From Actinoallomurus purpureus (lineage in GTDB: Bacteria > Actinomycetota > Actinomycetes > Streptosporangiales > Streptosporangiaceae), in contig NZ_JAMXMY010000005.1 of NCBI RefSeq assembly GCF_024055795.1, forward strand, positions 248,001 to 312,000: 64,000 bases of DNA, given 5' to 3'. The number at the start of each line of letters is the position of its first letter. Position 1 is the first letter of the stretch. Position numbers and translations under genes: made by a program. Of the stretch, positions 53,877-64,000 are shown one piece after another. The notes under the pieces are model-generated. The model was given only the letters and a program-made list of their open reading frames with translations, was not told where the DNA came from and searched no databases.

Positions 53877-54830
53877 GGCGCCGAACGTCCTGCGGTACGC
53901 GGCCGGGGACACCCCCACCGTCGTGTGCAGGTGCTGGCGCAATGACGCGGCGGTGCCCAGGCCGGCACGCTCGGCCACCTGGTCGACCGGCAGGTCGGTC
54001 GTCTCCAGCAGCCGCCGGGCCTCCTCGATCCGCTGCCGGACCAGCCACTGCGCCGGGCTGATCCCGGTCTCCTCGCGGAACCTGCGGGTGAACGTGCGCA
54101 CGCTCATGCCCGCCCGCCGCGCCAGCCGCGCCAGGTCCAGCGGCTCGTGCAGCCGCTCCAGGGCCCACGCGCGGGCCTCCGCCGTCGAGGCCCCGGTGGG
54201 CGCGGGCATCGGCCGCTCGATGAACTGCGACTGGCCGCCCTCCCGCCACGGCGGCATCACCGAACGCCGGGCCGCGCCGTTCGCCACGGCGCTGCCGTGG
54301 TCCTGGCGGATGACGTGCAGGCACAGGTCGACGCCCGCCCCGACTCCGGCCGAGGACAGCACGTCGCCGTCGTCCACGAACAGCACGTCCGGGTCCAGCC
54401 GCACCGTCGGGTGCAGTGCGCGGAACCGTTCGACGTACGCCCAGTGCGTCGTCGCCGGACGGCCGTCGAGCGTGCCCGCGGCGGCCAGCACGAACGCCCC
54501 CGTGCAGATCGACATGATCCGCGAGTCCGGCCGTCGGCGCGCCAGCGCGGCGGCCACCGGGGGCTCGAGGGTGCCGTCCAACAGGGCCGTGCCGCCGTGC
54601 ACTCCCGGGACGACGACGGTGTCGGCCGCCGCGAGGATCTCCGGACCGTGCTCGGGGACGGCCGTGAACCCGGCCGACGTGCGCACCGGGCGGCCGTCCG
54701 GTGTGCAGACGCGGATCCGGTAGAAAGGCCGCCCGTCGGCGTCCCGGGCCGCGCCGAAGACCTGCGACGGCACGCCGAGGTCGAACGCGACCACGTCGTC
54801 GAGGGCCAGCACGACCACCTCATGAGGCAT
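53865..54830 (-). CDS. GlxA family regulator (GATase1-like/AraC)
   Basis: Transcription regulator of 321 aa. The N-terminal DJ-1/PfpI-like domain (about 1-190) has VVPGVHGG and the nucleophile elbow SICTGAFVLAAAG with its Cys. The C-terminal AraC HTH (about 225-315) contains LARRAGMSVRTFTRRFREETGISPAQWLVRQRIEEARRLLE. The ATG is used. It faces the MFS gene divergently, which it may control. Confidence 0.9.
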   Translation of the reverse strand: MPHEVVVLALDDVVAFDLGVPSQVFGAARDADGRPFYRIRVCTPDGRPVRTSAGFTAVPEHGPEILAAADTVVVPGVHGGTALLDGTLEPPVAAALARRRPDSRIMSICTGAFVLAAAGTLDGRPATTHWAYVERFRALHPTVRLDPDVLFVDDGDVLSSAGVGAGVDLCLHVIRQDHGSAVANGAARRSVMPPWREGGQSQFIERPMPAPTGASTAEARAWALERLHEPLDLARLARRAGMSVRTFTRRFREETGISPAQWLVRQRIEEARRLLETTDLPVDQVAERAGLGTAASLRQHLHTTVGVSPAAYRRTFGASAV

Positions 54831-54901
54831 GGCCCGATTCTTTCATATGTTGGCTTTCGGGCCGCTCGTCGTCCGTGCCCGCGGCGGCGAGACTCCATCG
54901 G

Positions 54902-56167
54902 GTGACCCAGACACTTCCCGACACGCCGGTGCGGACCCGCCCGCACCGCGCCTGGATCGTCGCCGCCGTGACCCTCGTCGCCCTCGTCGGTGCCGCCGGG
55001 TTCCGCGCCACCCCCGGCGTCCTCATCGACCCGCTCCGGGCCGAGTTCGGCTGGCCGCGGGGCACGATCGCCTCGGCCGTCTCGGTCAACCTCCTGCTGT
55101 ACGGCCTGACCTCGCCGTTCGCGGCGGCCCTGATGGACCGGTTCGGGATCCGCAGGGTGGTGTCGGCCGCGCTCCTGCTCGTGGCGGTGGGCAGCGGCCT
55201 CACCGTCTTCATGACGGAGCCCTGGCAGCTCATCGCCTGCTGGGGCGTGCTCACCGGCCTCGGGACCGGGTCGATGGCCATGGCGTTCGTCGCGACCGTG
55301 ACCTCCCGGTGGTTCGTCCGGCGCCGGGGTGTGGTGACCGGCGTGCTGACCGCGGGCGGCGCCGCCGGGCAACTGGTCTTCCTGCCGGTCCTCGCGCACC
55401 TGACCCACATGTACGGCTGGCGGTCCGCCGCGGTGACCGTCTGTCTCGCCGCGCTGGCCGTCGTGCCGCTCGTCGTCCTCCTGCTGCGCGACCATCCCTC
55501 GGACGTCGGCCTCCCGCCGTACGGAGCCACCGAGGTGGTCCCGAAGCCGCGCAACGAGGGCGCGGCGCGGCGGGCGCTCGGCTCGCTCGCCACGGCCGCC
55601 CGTACCCCGGTCTTCTGGCTGCTCGCGGGCGGTTTCGCGATCTGTGGCGCGTCCACGAACGGCCTGGTGGGCACGCACTTCATCCCGGCGGCGCACGACC
55701 ACGGCATGCCGGAGACGACGGCGGCGAGCCTGCTGGCCCTCGTGGGGATCTTCGACGTGGCCGGCACGATCTTCTCCGGCTGGCTCACCGACCGGGCCGA
55801 CTCCCGCGTGCTGCTCGGCGTCTACTACGCCCTGCGCGGCTGCTCGCTGCTGGTGCTGCCGAGCCTGTTCGCCCGGACCACGCACCCCAGCATGCTGGTG
55901 TTCGTGATCTTCTACGGCCTGGACTGGGTGGCGACCGTGCCGCCGACGGTCGCCCTGTGCCGCGAGCACTTCGGGATGGGCGGCCCCATTGTCTTCGGCT
56001 GGGTCTTCGCGTCCCACCAGATCGGCGCGGCCGCCGCCGCCATCACGGCCGGCGTCATCCGGGACCACCTGGGCGACTACGCGGCCGCCTGGTACGGCGC
56101 CGGGGCCCTGTGCCTCCTCGCCGCCCTGCTGTCGGTCCGGATCAAGAAGCGGGTCACGACGGGTTGA
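54902..56167 (+). CDS. MFS transporter
   Basis: Major facilitator superfamily transporter of 421 aa with about 12 membrane helices. The A-like loop between helices 2 and 3 reads AALMDRFGIRRVV and a second copy is GWLTDRADSRVLLG. It resembles the OFA/monocarboxylate-like group, but no substrate can be given. The GTG at 54902 starts just before the first helix. It is divergent from the GlxA-type regulator. Confidence 0.85.
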   Translation: MTQTLPDTPVRTRPHRAWIVAAVTLVALVGAAGFRATPGVLIDPLRAEFGWPRGTIASAVSVNLLLYGLTSPFAAALMDRFGIRRVVSAALLLVAVGSGLTVFMTEPWQLIACWGVLTGLGTGSMAMAFVATVTSRWFVRRRGVVTGVLTAGGAAGQLVFLPVLAHLTHMYGWRSAAVTVCLAALAVVPLVVLLLRDHPSDVGLPPYGATEVVPKPRNEGAARRALGSLATAARTPVFWLLAGGFAICGASTNGLVGTHFIPAAHDHGMPETTAASLLALVGIFDVAGTIFSGWLTDRADSRVLLGVYYALRGCSLLVLPSLFARTTHPSMLVFVIFYGLDWVATVPPTVALCREHFGMGGPIVFGWVFASHQIGAAAAAITAGVIRDHLGDYAAAWYGAGALCLLAALLSVRIKKRVTTG

Positions 56168-56208
56168 ACGCTTTGCCTATTGTTTACCAAGACGTCGTAC
56201 AGGCCGCT

Positions 56209-56214
56209 TACAGT
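56209..56214 (+). promoter_or_regulatory. -10 element of leaderless GPP34 gene
   Basis: TACAGT ends 7 nt before the GTG at 56222. Confidence 0.45.
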
Positions 56215-56221
56215 GCGGAAC

Positions 56222-56848
56222 GTGCCCGAGATGCTGGCCGAGGAACTGCTCCTCCTCGCCTATGACCTGCGCGGCAAGTGCCGCATCGGCCCCGTCGAAC
56301 TCGACTGCGGGGTCGGCGGCGCGATGCTGTCCGAACTGACGCTCGCCGGCCGGCTCCGGCTGGACGACACGGCGCTGGCCGTCACCGACACCGAGCCCGT
56401 CGGCGACCCGATCCTCGACGCCCTGCTCGCCGACGTCGCGGGCTCGCCCCGCAGCCGGACCCCGCAGGAATGGGTCACCCGGCTGCGCGCGACCGACCAC
56501 CAGCAGCGGCTGCTCGCGCGCCTGGCCGACCGTGGCCAGGTCGCCGTCGACCGCCACCGTACGCTCGGCGTCTTCGTCGAGACCCGCTATCCCGTACGCG
56601 ACATCGTGGGGCTGTGGGAGGCGCAGCAGCGCGTGGTCGCCGCCGTCACGACCGGCGCGCCCGCCGACGCCCGTACTCTCGCGCTCGGCGCGCTCGTGGC
56701 GGCCTCCGGACTCGGCAAGGCGGTCTTCTCCACCTCGGGGAACTGGCGGACGCTCCGCGACCGGATGCGCGAGATGACCGCCGGCGACCCGATCGCCGAC
56801 GCCGTACGCCGGGCCCTCGCCGTCGAGCAGCGAAGCGTTCCCGCCTGA
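56222..56848 (+). CDS. GPP34 (Golgi phosphoprotein 3-like) family protein
   Basis: GPP34-family protein of 208 aa, a mostly helical fold that in eukaryotic GOLPH3 binds phosphoinositides; actinobacterial roles are unknown. Characteristic are MLAEELLLLAYDLRGKCRI, LTLAGRLRLDD and DRHRTLGVFVETRYPV. The GTG at 56222 is preferred because a TACAGT -10 lies 7 nt upstream, giving a leaderless mRNA. An in-frame ATG at 56180 lies upstream of that -10. It follows the MFS gene by 54 nt. Confidence 0.85.
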   Translation: MPEMLAEELLLLAYDLRGKCRIGPVELDCGVGGAMLSELTLAGRLRLDDTALAVTDTEPVGDPILDALLADVAGSPRSRTPQEWVTRLRATDHQQRLLARLADRGQVAVDRHRTLGVFVETRYPVRDIVGLWEAQQRVVAAVTTGAPADARTLALGALVAASGLGKAVFSTSGNWRTLRDRMREMTAGDPIADAVRRALAVEQRSVPA

Positions 56849-56918
56849 CCAGCGCCTTCCACCGGAGACCTCCGGCCGCGCGCCCTCCGGCGATCCGTCT
56901 ACCATGACGATCGTCCGA

Positions 56919-56940
56919 CCGCGCGACGGCCGTCGCGCGG
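56919..56940. promoter_or_regulatory. 22-bp perfect palindrome before the deacylase gene
   Basis: Left arm CCGCGCGACGG is followed at once by its exact reverse complement. It lies 27 nt before the ATG of the D-aminoacylase gene and 13 nt after a possible -10 (TACCAT, 56900-56905). It could be an operator or an mRNA hairpin. Confidence 0.4.
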
Positions 56941-56967
56941 GACGCGATACCGGAGGTGGTCCCGGTC

Positions 56968-58557
56968 ATGGCCGACCTGGTGATCCGGGGCGCGCACGTC
57001 ATCGACGGCACGGGCGCGCCCGGGCGCATCGCCGACGTCGCCGTCACGAACGGCCGGATCAGCGACGTCGGCGGCGCCGTGAGCGCCCGCACGGTCCTCG
57101 ACGCCTCAGGGCTCGCGCTCGCCCCCGGCTTCATCGACATGCACGCCCACTCGGACCTGCGGTTGCTCAGCGAGCCGGACCACCTGGCCAAGGTCGGCCA
57201 GGGTGTCACCACGGAGGTCCTGGGCCAGGACGGCCTGTCCTACGCCCCGGTCGACGACGTCACCCTGGGACAGATCCGCCACGCCACCGCGGGCTGGAAC
57301 GGCGACCCGCCCGGCTTCGACTGGAACTGGCGAAGCGTCGGCGAGTACCTCGACCGGCTGGACCGGGGCATCGCGGTGAACGCCTGCTACCTCGTCCCGC
57401 AGGGCTCGGTGCGGATGCTCGCGATGGGCTGGGCGGACCGGCCGGCCTCCGAGGCCGAGCTGGCCCGGCAGAAGGACCTGCTGGCCACCGGAATGCGCGA
57501 AGGCGCCGTGGGGATGTCCAGCGGGCTCACCTACGCCCCCGGCATGTACGCGACGACGGCCGAGCTCGTGGAGCTGTGCCGGGTCGTGGCCGGCCTCGGC
57601 GGCTTCTACGCGCCCCACCACCGCTCCTACGGCGCCGGAGCGCTGGACGCCTACGCCGAGATGATCGAGGTCTCCCGCGCCTCCGGCTGCCCGCTGCATC
57701 TCGCGCACGCGACGATGAACTTCCGCGTCAACGCCGGCCGGGCCCCCGAACTGCTGGCCCTGCTGGACGCCGCGATCGCCGGCGGCTGCGACCTCACGCT
57801 GGACACCTATCCGTACCTGCCGGGCTCCACCACGCTCGCGGCGCTGTTGCCCGGCTGGGCGTCCGCGGGCGGCCCGGCCGCCATCGCGGCACGGCTGCGC
57901 GACCCCGCCGCACGTGAGCGGATCCGGCACGCCCTGGAGATCGAGGGCTCCGACGGCTGCCACGGCGTGCCGGTCGAGTGGGAGACCATCCAGATCTCCG
58001 GCGCGCGCGATCCCGCCGTCGTCGGCAGGAATCTCGCGGAGCTGGGCGCCGCGTCGGGCCGGACCCCGTTCGACGCCTACTGCGACCGGCTGCTCGCCGA
58101 CGATCTCGCGACGACGATCCTGCAGCTCGTCGGGGACGAGGAGAACGTCCGGGCGATCATGCGGCATCCGGCGCACACGGGCGGAAGCGACGGGCTGCTC
58201 GCCGCGGCCAGACCGCATCCCCGTGCCTGGGGGACGTTCCCTCGCTACCTCGGCCACTACGTCCGCGAGCTGGGCGTCCTCACGCTGGAGGAGTGCGTCG
58301 CGCACCTGACGGGGCGGCCGGCACGGCGGCTCCGGCTGACCGATCGCGGACTGATCCGGCCCGGCCACGCCGCCGACCTCGTCCTCTTCGACCCGGCCGC
58401 CGTGCGCGACACCGCGACGTTCGACGAACCGCGGCGGCAGGCCGAGGGCATCCCCTACGTCTTCGTCGCCGGCGTCGCGGTCATCGCCGACGGCCGGCAC
58501 ACCGGCGCCCTGCCCGGACGGTCACTGCGCCGCACACCGCGAGGAGACACCCGCTGA
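56968..58557 (+). CDS. N-acyl-D-amino-acid deacylase (D-aminoacylase) family
   Basis: Amidohydrolase of 529 aa. D-aminoacylases hydrolyse N-acyl-D-amino acids. The metal motif HAHSDLRL follows APGFIDM near residue 50. GAVGMSSGLTYAPG, APHHRSYG and LDTYPYLPGSTTL are typical of the family, and the C-terminus returns to the beta-sandwich (PGHAADLVLFDPA). The ATG at 56968 is chosen with GGAGGT 10 nt upstream. It might act on D-amino acid derivatives from the wall, which is speculation. Confidence 0.87.
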   Translation: MADLVIRGAHVIDGTGAPGRIADVAVTNGRISDVGGAVSARTVLDASGLALAPGFIDMHAHSDLRLLSEPDHLAKVGQGVTTEVLGQDGLSYAPVDDVTLGQIRHATAGWNGDPPGFDWNWRSVGEYLDRLDRGIAVNACYLVPQGSVRMLAMGWADRPASEAELARQKDLLATGMREGAVGMSSGLTYAPGMYATTAELVELCRVVAGLGGFYAPHHRSYGAGALDAYAEMIEVSRASGCPLHLAHATMNFRVNAGRAPELLALLDAAIAGGCDLTLDTYPYLPGSTTLAALLPGWASAGGPAAIAARLRDPAARERIRHALEIEGSDGCHGVPVEWETIQISGARDPAVVGRNLAELGAASGRTPFDAYCDRLLADDLATTILQLVGDEENVRAIMRHPAHTGGSDGLLAAARPHPRAWGTFPRYLGHYVRELGVLTLEECVAHLTGRPARRLRLTDRGLIRPGHAADLVLFDPAAVRDTATFDEPRRQAEGIPYVFVAGVAVIADGRHTGALPGRSLRRTPRGDTR

Positions 58558-58660
58558 GTCCGGCGATCGAGACCGCCGCCGGCCACCCGATCGTCTCTTC
58601 CACCTCCCGCGTCACCGGACTCTTGGTGGCGAGCCATGACCGGGGTCGGACGCGCCGTCG
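58558..58660. other. Convergent gap between deacylase and DUF6882 genes
   Basis: 103 nt with no clear terminator or gene. Confidence 0.3.
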
Positions 58661-59344
58661 TCAGCGTCCGGGGAGGGTCATCGAGAGGTTCGCCAGGCGG
58701 TCCTGCTCGTCGAACTCCGCGACGCAGGAGCCGCCGTCCGGCAGCTTCGCGGTGATCGACGTCTCGGTCTGCCGGTAGGGCAGCCGGTGGTGGCCGAGGA
58801 ACCGCATGACGGTCAGCCGGTGGTCGGCGGGGAAGAGGGAGAGCCCGCTGGTGATCAGGCGGGGCGCGGTGACGGAGTCCCACGCGGCCGTGGGGACGGC
58901 CGGGTCGCGGACGGCGAAGTAGGCGACGCCGCCGTCGTAGCGGCCGGGGATCATGCCGGTCAGGCCGAGCAGACTCGTCGCCACCATGGCGACCAGGTCG
59001 CCGCCATTGCGCGCCGGTCCCTCGTACCAGGACAGGTCCAGCTCGGGCGTGGTCATCTCCGGCACCCCGAAACGGGAGCCCATGGCGCGCGGGTTCAGCA
59101 CCGCCGGGTGCTCGGCGCCGAACTGCGGATTGGCCCAGCCCCACAGCCAGCTGCGGTCGTCCTCGGCGAAGCTTCCGATGAGGGCGACGTGCAGGACGAC
59201 GTCACCCTGCGTGTAGGTGCCGGTCGCCAGATCGGTGTTCCAGTCGGCCGCCGGCAAGAATTCCGCCAGAACCTCCTGCTGCTGGGCGGCGACCGCCGCG
59301 TACGCGGCTCCCAGTCGCTCGAACGCCGGGCTGAATCCAGACAT
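58661..59344 (-). CDS. DUF6882 family protein
   Basis: Soluble protein of 227 aa with Trp-rich segments (DDRSWLWGWANPQFG, LDLSWYEGPAR, DGGVAYFAVRD), matching DUF6882. Function unknown. The ATG at 59344 is preceded by TAGTGT 7 nt away and no ribosome site, so it is probably leaderless; an ATG 9 nt upstream is less likely. Confidence 0.75.
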   Translation of the reverse strand: MSGFSPAFERLGAAYAAVAAQQQEVLAEFLPAADWNTDLATGTYTQGDVVLHVALIGSFAEDDRSWLWGWANPQFGAEHPAVLNPRAMGSRFGVPEMTTPELDLSWYEGPARNGGDLVAMVATSLLGLTGMIPGRYDGGVAYFAVRDPAVPTAAWDSVTAPRLITSGLSLFPADHRLTVMRFLGHHRLPYRQTETSITAKLPDGGSCVAEFDEQDRLANLSMTLPGR

Positions 59345-59351
59345 GGCGGGC

Positions 59352-59357
59352 ACACTA
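59352..59357 (-). promoter_or_regulatory. -10 element of leaderless DUF6882 gene
   Basis: TAGTGT on the minus strand, 7 nt before the ATG. Confidence 0.45.
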
Positions 59358-59446
59358 TCTCAGAAGATCTGCGCAGCGGAGCAGGCCAGGAGGCGTCCAG
59401 GTTGAGGCGCTACGCTGCGATGTTCACCGATGCCGGGGGAGGGCGA

Positions 59447-60058
59447 GTGGCGAGCCGGATTCGCATGGGAGTGCTGGCGGCGCTTGCGATCACCGTGCTG
59501 GGAGTACCCATCGGGTTGCTGTGGGTCGCGATCGCGCCCCGCACGGCCTACCAGGTCTCGGGCGGCAAGGGGCTGCTCGCGGATCCGGAGACCCAGACAC
59601 TGATCGCGGCGGACGGTTGGTTCGCGGCGCTGACCGCCGCCGCGGGCCTGCTCTGCGGCGTTGCCGCCTATGTCCTGGCCGGGAGGGTCGGGGAGCTGGG
59701 CCCGCTCGCGGGGATCGCGGCGGGCGGTGTCGCGGGGGCGGTCGTGGCGTGGCGGCTGGGGCACCTGATCGGCCTGGGCGCCTACCACCACGCGCTGCGC
59801 ACGGGCGGCGACGGTGCGCTGGTCCGGGCTCCGCTCGCCCTGCACGCCCTCGGCGTGGTGCTCGCCTGGCCGCTGGTGGCGGTGGTGGCGTTCGGCCTGT
59901 TGGAGGCGCTCGACGTGGCGGGCCGCGAGTCGCGCGGGCGGCTATCCGCGGGCGATCCCGGCGGTGGAGGCCCCGGTCAGCCGGACCAGGTCGGCGGGGG
60001 CCAGCTCGATCTGGAGGCCGCGCCGACCGGCCGAGACGTAGACCGTCGGGAATCCTGA
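59447..60058 (+). CDS. DUF2567 family membrane protein
   Basis: Membrane protein of 203 aa with four hydrophobic segments (about 7-30, 55-77, 85-105, 125-150) and RTAYQVSGGKGLLADPETQTLIAADGWFA, typical of DUF2567. The last 40 residues (GDPGGGGPGQPDQ...) are low complexity and overlap the converging ybaK gene by 117 nt, so the true protein core probably ends near GRESRG. GTG at 59447 has GGGGGAGGG upstream. Function unknown. Confidence 0.75.
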   Translation: MASRIRMGVLAALAITVLGVPIGLLWVAIAPRTAYQVSGGKGLLADPETQTLIAADGWFAALTAAAGLLCGVAAYVLAGRVGELGPLAGIAAGGVAGAVVAWRLGHLIGLGAYHHALRTGGDGALVRAPLALHALGVVLAWPLVAVVAFGLLEALDVAGRESRGRLSAGDPGGGGPGQPDQVGGGQLDLEAAPTGRDVDRRES

Positions 60059-60439
60059 CGCGGACGAGTCGACGACCGTCGGCAGTCGCTTGCGCTGCCC
60101 GAGCGGGCTGATGCCGCCCCGTACGTATCCGGTCACGCGCTCGGCGTGCGACGGATCGGCCATGGCGGCGCGCTTGCCTCCCGCCGCCGCGGCCAGGGAC
60201 TTGAGGTCCAGCGAGGACGACACCGGCACGACCGCGACGGTGAGGTCACCGTCGACCTCGGCCACCAGGGTCTTGAAGAGCCGGTCGTGGCCGACGCCGA
60301 GGGCGTCGGCCGCGGCCTCGCCGTAGGAGTCCGCGTCCGGGTCGACCTCGTAGGGGTGCAGGGTGAAGGCGATCCCGGCGCGCGTCGCCGACACGGTCGC
60401 GGGCGTGCCCTTGCCGCCCGATCGCCGGTTGGATGCCAC
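59942..60439 (-). CDS. ybaK: Cys-tRNA(Pro) deacylase YbaK/EbsC
   Basis: YbaK of 165 aa hydrolyses Cys-tRNA-Pro formed by error. FTLHPYEVDPDADSYGEAAADALGV, RLFKTLVAEVD with the catalytic Lys, and the YVRGGISPLGQRKRLPTVVDSSA loop are conserved. The GTG at 60439 follows a GGAAGGGAAG site. It starts 29 nt after the Lon-domain gene, in the same direction. Confidence 0.9.
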   Translation of the reverse strand: MASNRRSGGKGTPATVSATRAGIAFTLHPYEVDPDADSYGEAAADALGVGHDRLFKTLVAEVDGDLTVAVVPVSSSLDLKSLAAAAGGKRAAMADPSHAERVTGYVRGGISPLGQRKRLPTVVDSSASGFPTVYVSAGRRGLQIELAPADLVRLTGASTAGIARG

Positions 60440-60468
60440 GGGTGATTCTTCCCTTCCGCGGGATGGGG

Positions 60469-61131
60469 TCAATTGGGGCTGACGGTGCCGCCGAGGAACT
60501 CCGACGCGGGCACGGTGGGAAAGGCCTCCAGCAGGAGGTTCTCCCGGCGCAGCAGGTCGTACTCCAGGTGGAGCCGGGTCGCGGCGTCCGCGGCCTGCAG
60601 CAGCCGCTGTTTGTCGGGGCGGTCCAGGACCACCGAGGCGGCGACCAGGTAGGAGAGCTCGACCGGGTCGGCCGGTAGATCGCTGAGGTCGGCCACCTCG
60701 GCGCCGTGTTCGGACAGCCGGTCGCAGTAGCGGCGGAACAGGTGGGCGATCGGCCCGGTGACCTTGTCGGCGCCCGGGCCGTCCTCCTCGGGCAGCGGGG
60801 TGACGTCGGCACGGAGATAGGTCAGGGAGTCATCGACGTCCTCGACGCGAAAGCGCGTGCCGCCGGTCGTGACGACGTCGTACCGGCCGTCGTCGTGCCG
60901 CTCGACGCCCCGGATCTCCGCGGTGCAGCCGACCGCCGCGAGCCGGCGGGCGGCGCCGGGACCGACCTCGTGGCCGAGCTCGATGGAGACGACGCCGAAC
61001 CGGTAGGGCTCCTCGCCTTCGAGGAGGTCGCGCATGAGGTCGCGGTACCGCTCCTCGAAGATCTGGAGGGGCAGCACCAGCCCCGGGAACAGCACGGCTC
61101 CCAGCGGAAAGATCGGCAGCCGTTCGGTCAC
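60469..61131 (-). CDS. LON substrate-binding (N-terminal) domain protein
   Basis: A 220-aa protein consisting only of the LON N-terminal domain: LPIFPLGAVLFPGLVLPLQIFEERYRDLM, EPYRFGVVSI and VGCTAEIRGVERHDDGRYDVVTTGGTRFRV. It lacks the ATPase and protease of Lon. Such solo proteins are common in actinobacteria, role unknown. The GTG at 61131 has TACGCT 6 nt upstream, so it is probably leaderless. Confidence 0.87.
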   Translation of the reverse strand: MTERLPIFPLGAVLFPGLVLPLQIFEERYRDLMRDLLEGEEPYRFGVVSIELGHEVGPGAARRLAAVGCTAEIRGVERHDDGRYDVVTTGGTRFRVEDVDDSLTYLRADVTPLPEEDGPGADKVTGPIAHLFRRYCDRLSEHGAEVADLSDLPADPVELSYLVAASVVLDRPDKQRLLQAADAATRLHLEYDLLRRENLLLEAFPTVPASEFLGGTVSPN

Positions 61132-61137
61132 GGCGTC

Positions 61138-61143
61138 AGCGTA
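61138..61143 (-). promoter_or_regulatory. -10 element of leaderless LON-domain gene
   Basis: TACGCT on the minus strand, 6 nt before the GTG. Confidence 0.45.
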
Positions 61144-61398
61144 CGACGTTCCGGCCCTCGCCGTCGCCTCGGATTCCGGCACCGCTTGTGATCTACAACG
61201 TAAAGCCGCTGGCCCGAAACGATCAGCAGGGCGGTGTGCGGAACGTTCCACGGAGGATGTGACCGTAGTCACCTTGAACTAGATCGCGTCAACCGGCACA
61301 CACCACCACGACCTGCGGAGTTAGGGTCGGACGACCGCGCGGCCAAGCCACCGCGGCACGGCGGTACTTCCCGCCGGTGTTTTCGCTCGGAGGCCCGT

Positions 61399-61572
61399 AT
61401 GTGGCTCAGCATGTTCTTTCTGACGATCGCCAGTCTTTGCGTCGGATTCATCCTCGGCTGGATCGTCGCCCGCCCCCGCCGCTGGGGCGCCTTCCCCGGC
61501 GGCGGCCCGGCCGGCGCCGAGCGGCCGGAGAGCCGGCCGGAGTTCACCGGAGGCGCGCGACCGGGCGTGTAG
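61399..61572 (+). CDS. Small single-pass membrane protein
   Basis: A 57-aa protein with one membrane helix (MFFLTIASLCVGFILGWIVA, about 5-24), a basic flank (RPRRW) and a Gly/Pro-rich cytoplasmic tail. GGAGG lies 5 nt before the ATG. The family is not recognised. Confidence 0.6.
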   Translation: MWLSMFFLTIASLCVGFILGWIVARPRRWGAFPGGGPAGAERPESRPEFTGGARPGV

Positions 61573-61856
61573 CGCCCTGGCGTGTGCCTAACGCCTTATT
61601 GGGGCAGCTCGATGCCGAGTCGGTGTCGGCCGCGGTCGTGCGCTACTTGCGGTGGTCGAGGTCCGGTAGGTGCAGTCCGCCTGTCGACATTCGGACAAAA
61701 GCGGAGCAGATCATGATGATGCTGCCGCTTGCGGTTGGTGAACGGATTCCGCGTGGTCTCAAGTATGCGCACCGTGGCATCGGCCTGCCGTCACTTCCAT
61801 GGATTCTTGACATCTCGGTGGGTGAGACCGGCGTCCGGGCCGGTGGGGGTCCTTCG
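61573..61856. other. Long gap before hisD
   Basis: 284 nt without a supportable gene; the six-frame translation has only weak coding character and no ribosome site. TTGACA at 61807 has no -10 at a proper distance. Confidence 0.35.
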
Positions 61857-61862
61857 TAGACT
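61857..61862 (+). promoter_or_regulatory. -10 element of leaderless hisD
   Basis: TAGACT, 6 nt before the hisD GTG, with no Shine-Dalgarno sequence. Confidence 0.5.
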
Positions 61863-61868
61863 GATCAG

Positions 61869-64000
<2,132 letters not shown>

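Noticed and set aside
61591-61859. Open frame between the small membrane protein and hisD
   Set aside because: No start with a ribosome site, weak codon bias, no recognisable motif; treated as intergenic.

Overview
The window is high-GC DNA (roughly 70% or more by eye) from a filamentous-type actinobacterium. The evidence is a dcw cluster without ftsA, a sepF-yggT-divIVA block after ftsZ, ATGA/GTGA start-stop overlaps, many GTG starts, -10 hexamers placed 6-8 nt before start codons (leaderless genes), and actinobacterial families such as DUF1707, GPP34, DUF2567 and DUF397/DUF5753. The divIVA-ileS-dksA-lspA-rluD order also occurs in Streptomyces, but murC inside dcw and the overall gene set fit Streptosporangiales/Thermomonosporaceae-type organisms better. 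The family assignment is inference.

Layout. (1) 1-4531, minus strand: moxR, DUF58 and a transglutaminase/TgpA gene cut by the left edge. (2) 4570-25996: division and wall cluster mraZ-rsmH-ftsL-ftsI-murE-murF-mraY-murD-ftsW-murG-murC-ftsQ, then a tnpB-only IS200/IS605-type element, then ftsZ-yggS-sepF-yggT-divIVA. MraZ boxes at exact 10-bp spacing overlap the mraZ promoter. (3) 26137-28806: an acidic membrane protein with two similar Cys/His motifs and a DUF1707 protein, followed by a 20-bp minisatellite. (4) 29310-35284: ileS of eukaryote-like type behind a T-box riboswitch, then dksA-like, lspA and an RluD-type pseudouridine synthase. (5) 35536-43971: a small orphan protein, an Lrp/AsnC regulator divergent from a six-gene, translationally coupled oligopeptide ABC transporter/M24 peptidase operon, and azlCD. 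(6) 44113-47112: an accessory patch with an FxLD-type methyltransferase, an XRE(DUF5753)/truncated DUF397 pair and a small HATPase; its XRE-to-HATPase part has clearly lower GC. (7) 47147-50230: an ECF sigma factor overlapping an AraC regulator, then a Tyr/Phe leader peptide plus terminator in front of a chorismate mutase fused to a degenerate DAHP-synthase-like domain. (8) 50348-61572: FAD oxidase, two-component system, GlxA-type regulator, MFS transporter, GPP34 protein, N-acyl-D-amino-acid deacylase and several small genes. (9) 61869-64000: hisD and the start of hisC.

How the genes work together. The dcw genes make lipid II precursors (MurC-F, MraY, MurG), flip and polymerise them at the septum (FtsW, FtsI) and build the divisome (FtsL, FtsQ, FtsZ, SepF, DivIVA). 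MraZ probably represses its own operon. The opp-like genes import and process peptides. The most unusual unit is the aromatic-amino-acid leader plus pseudo-DAHPS/chorismate mutase at 49168-50230. The tnpB insertion between ftsQ and ftsZ and the XRE/DUF397/FxLD-methyltransferase patch are also worth following.
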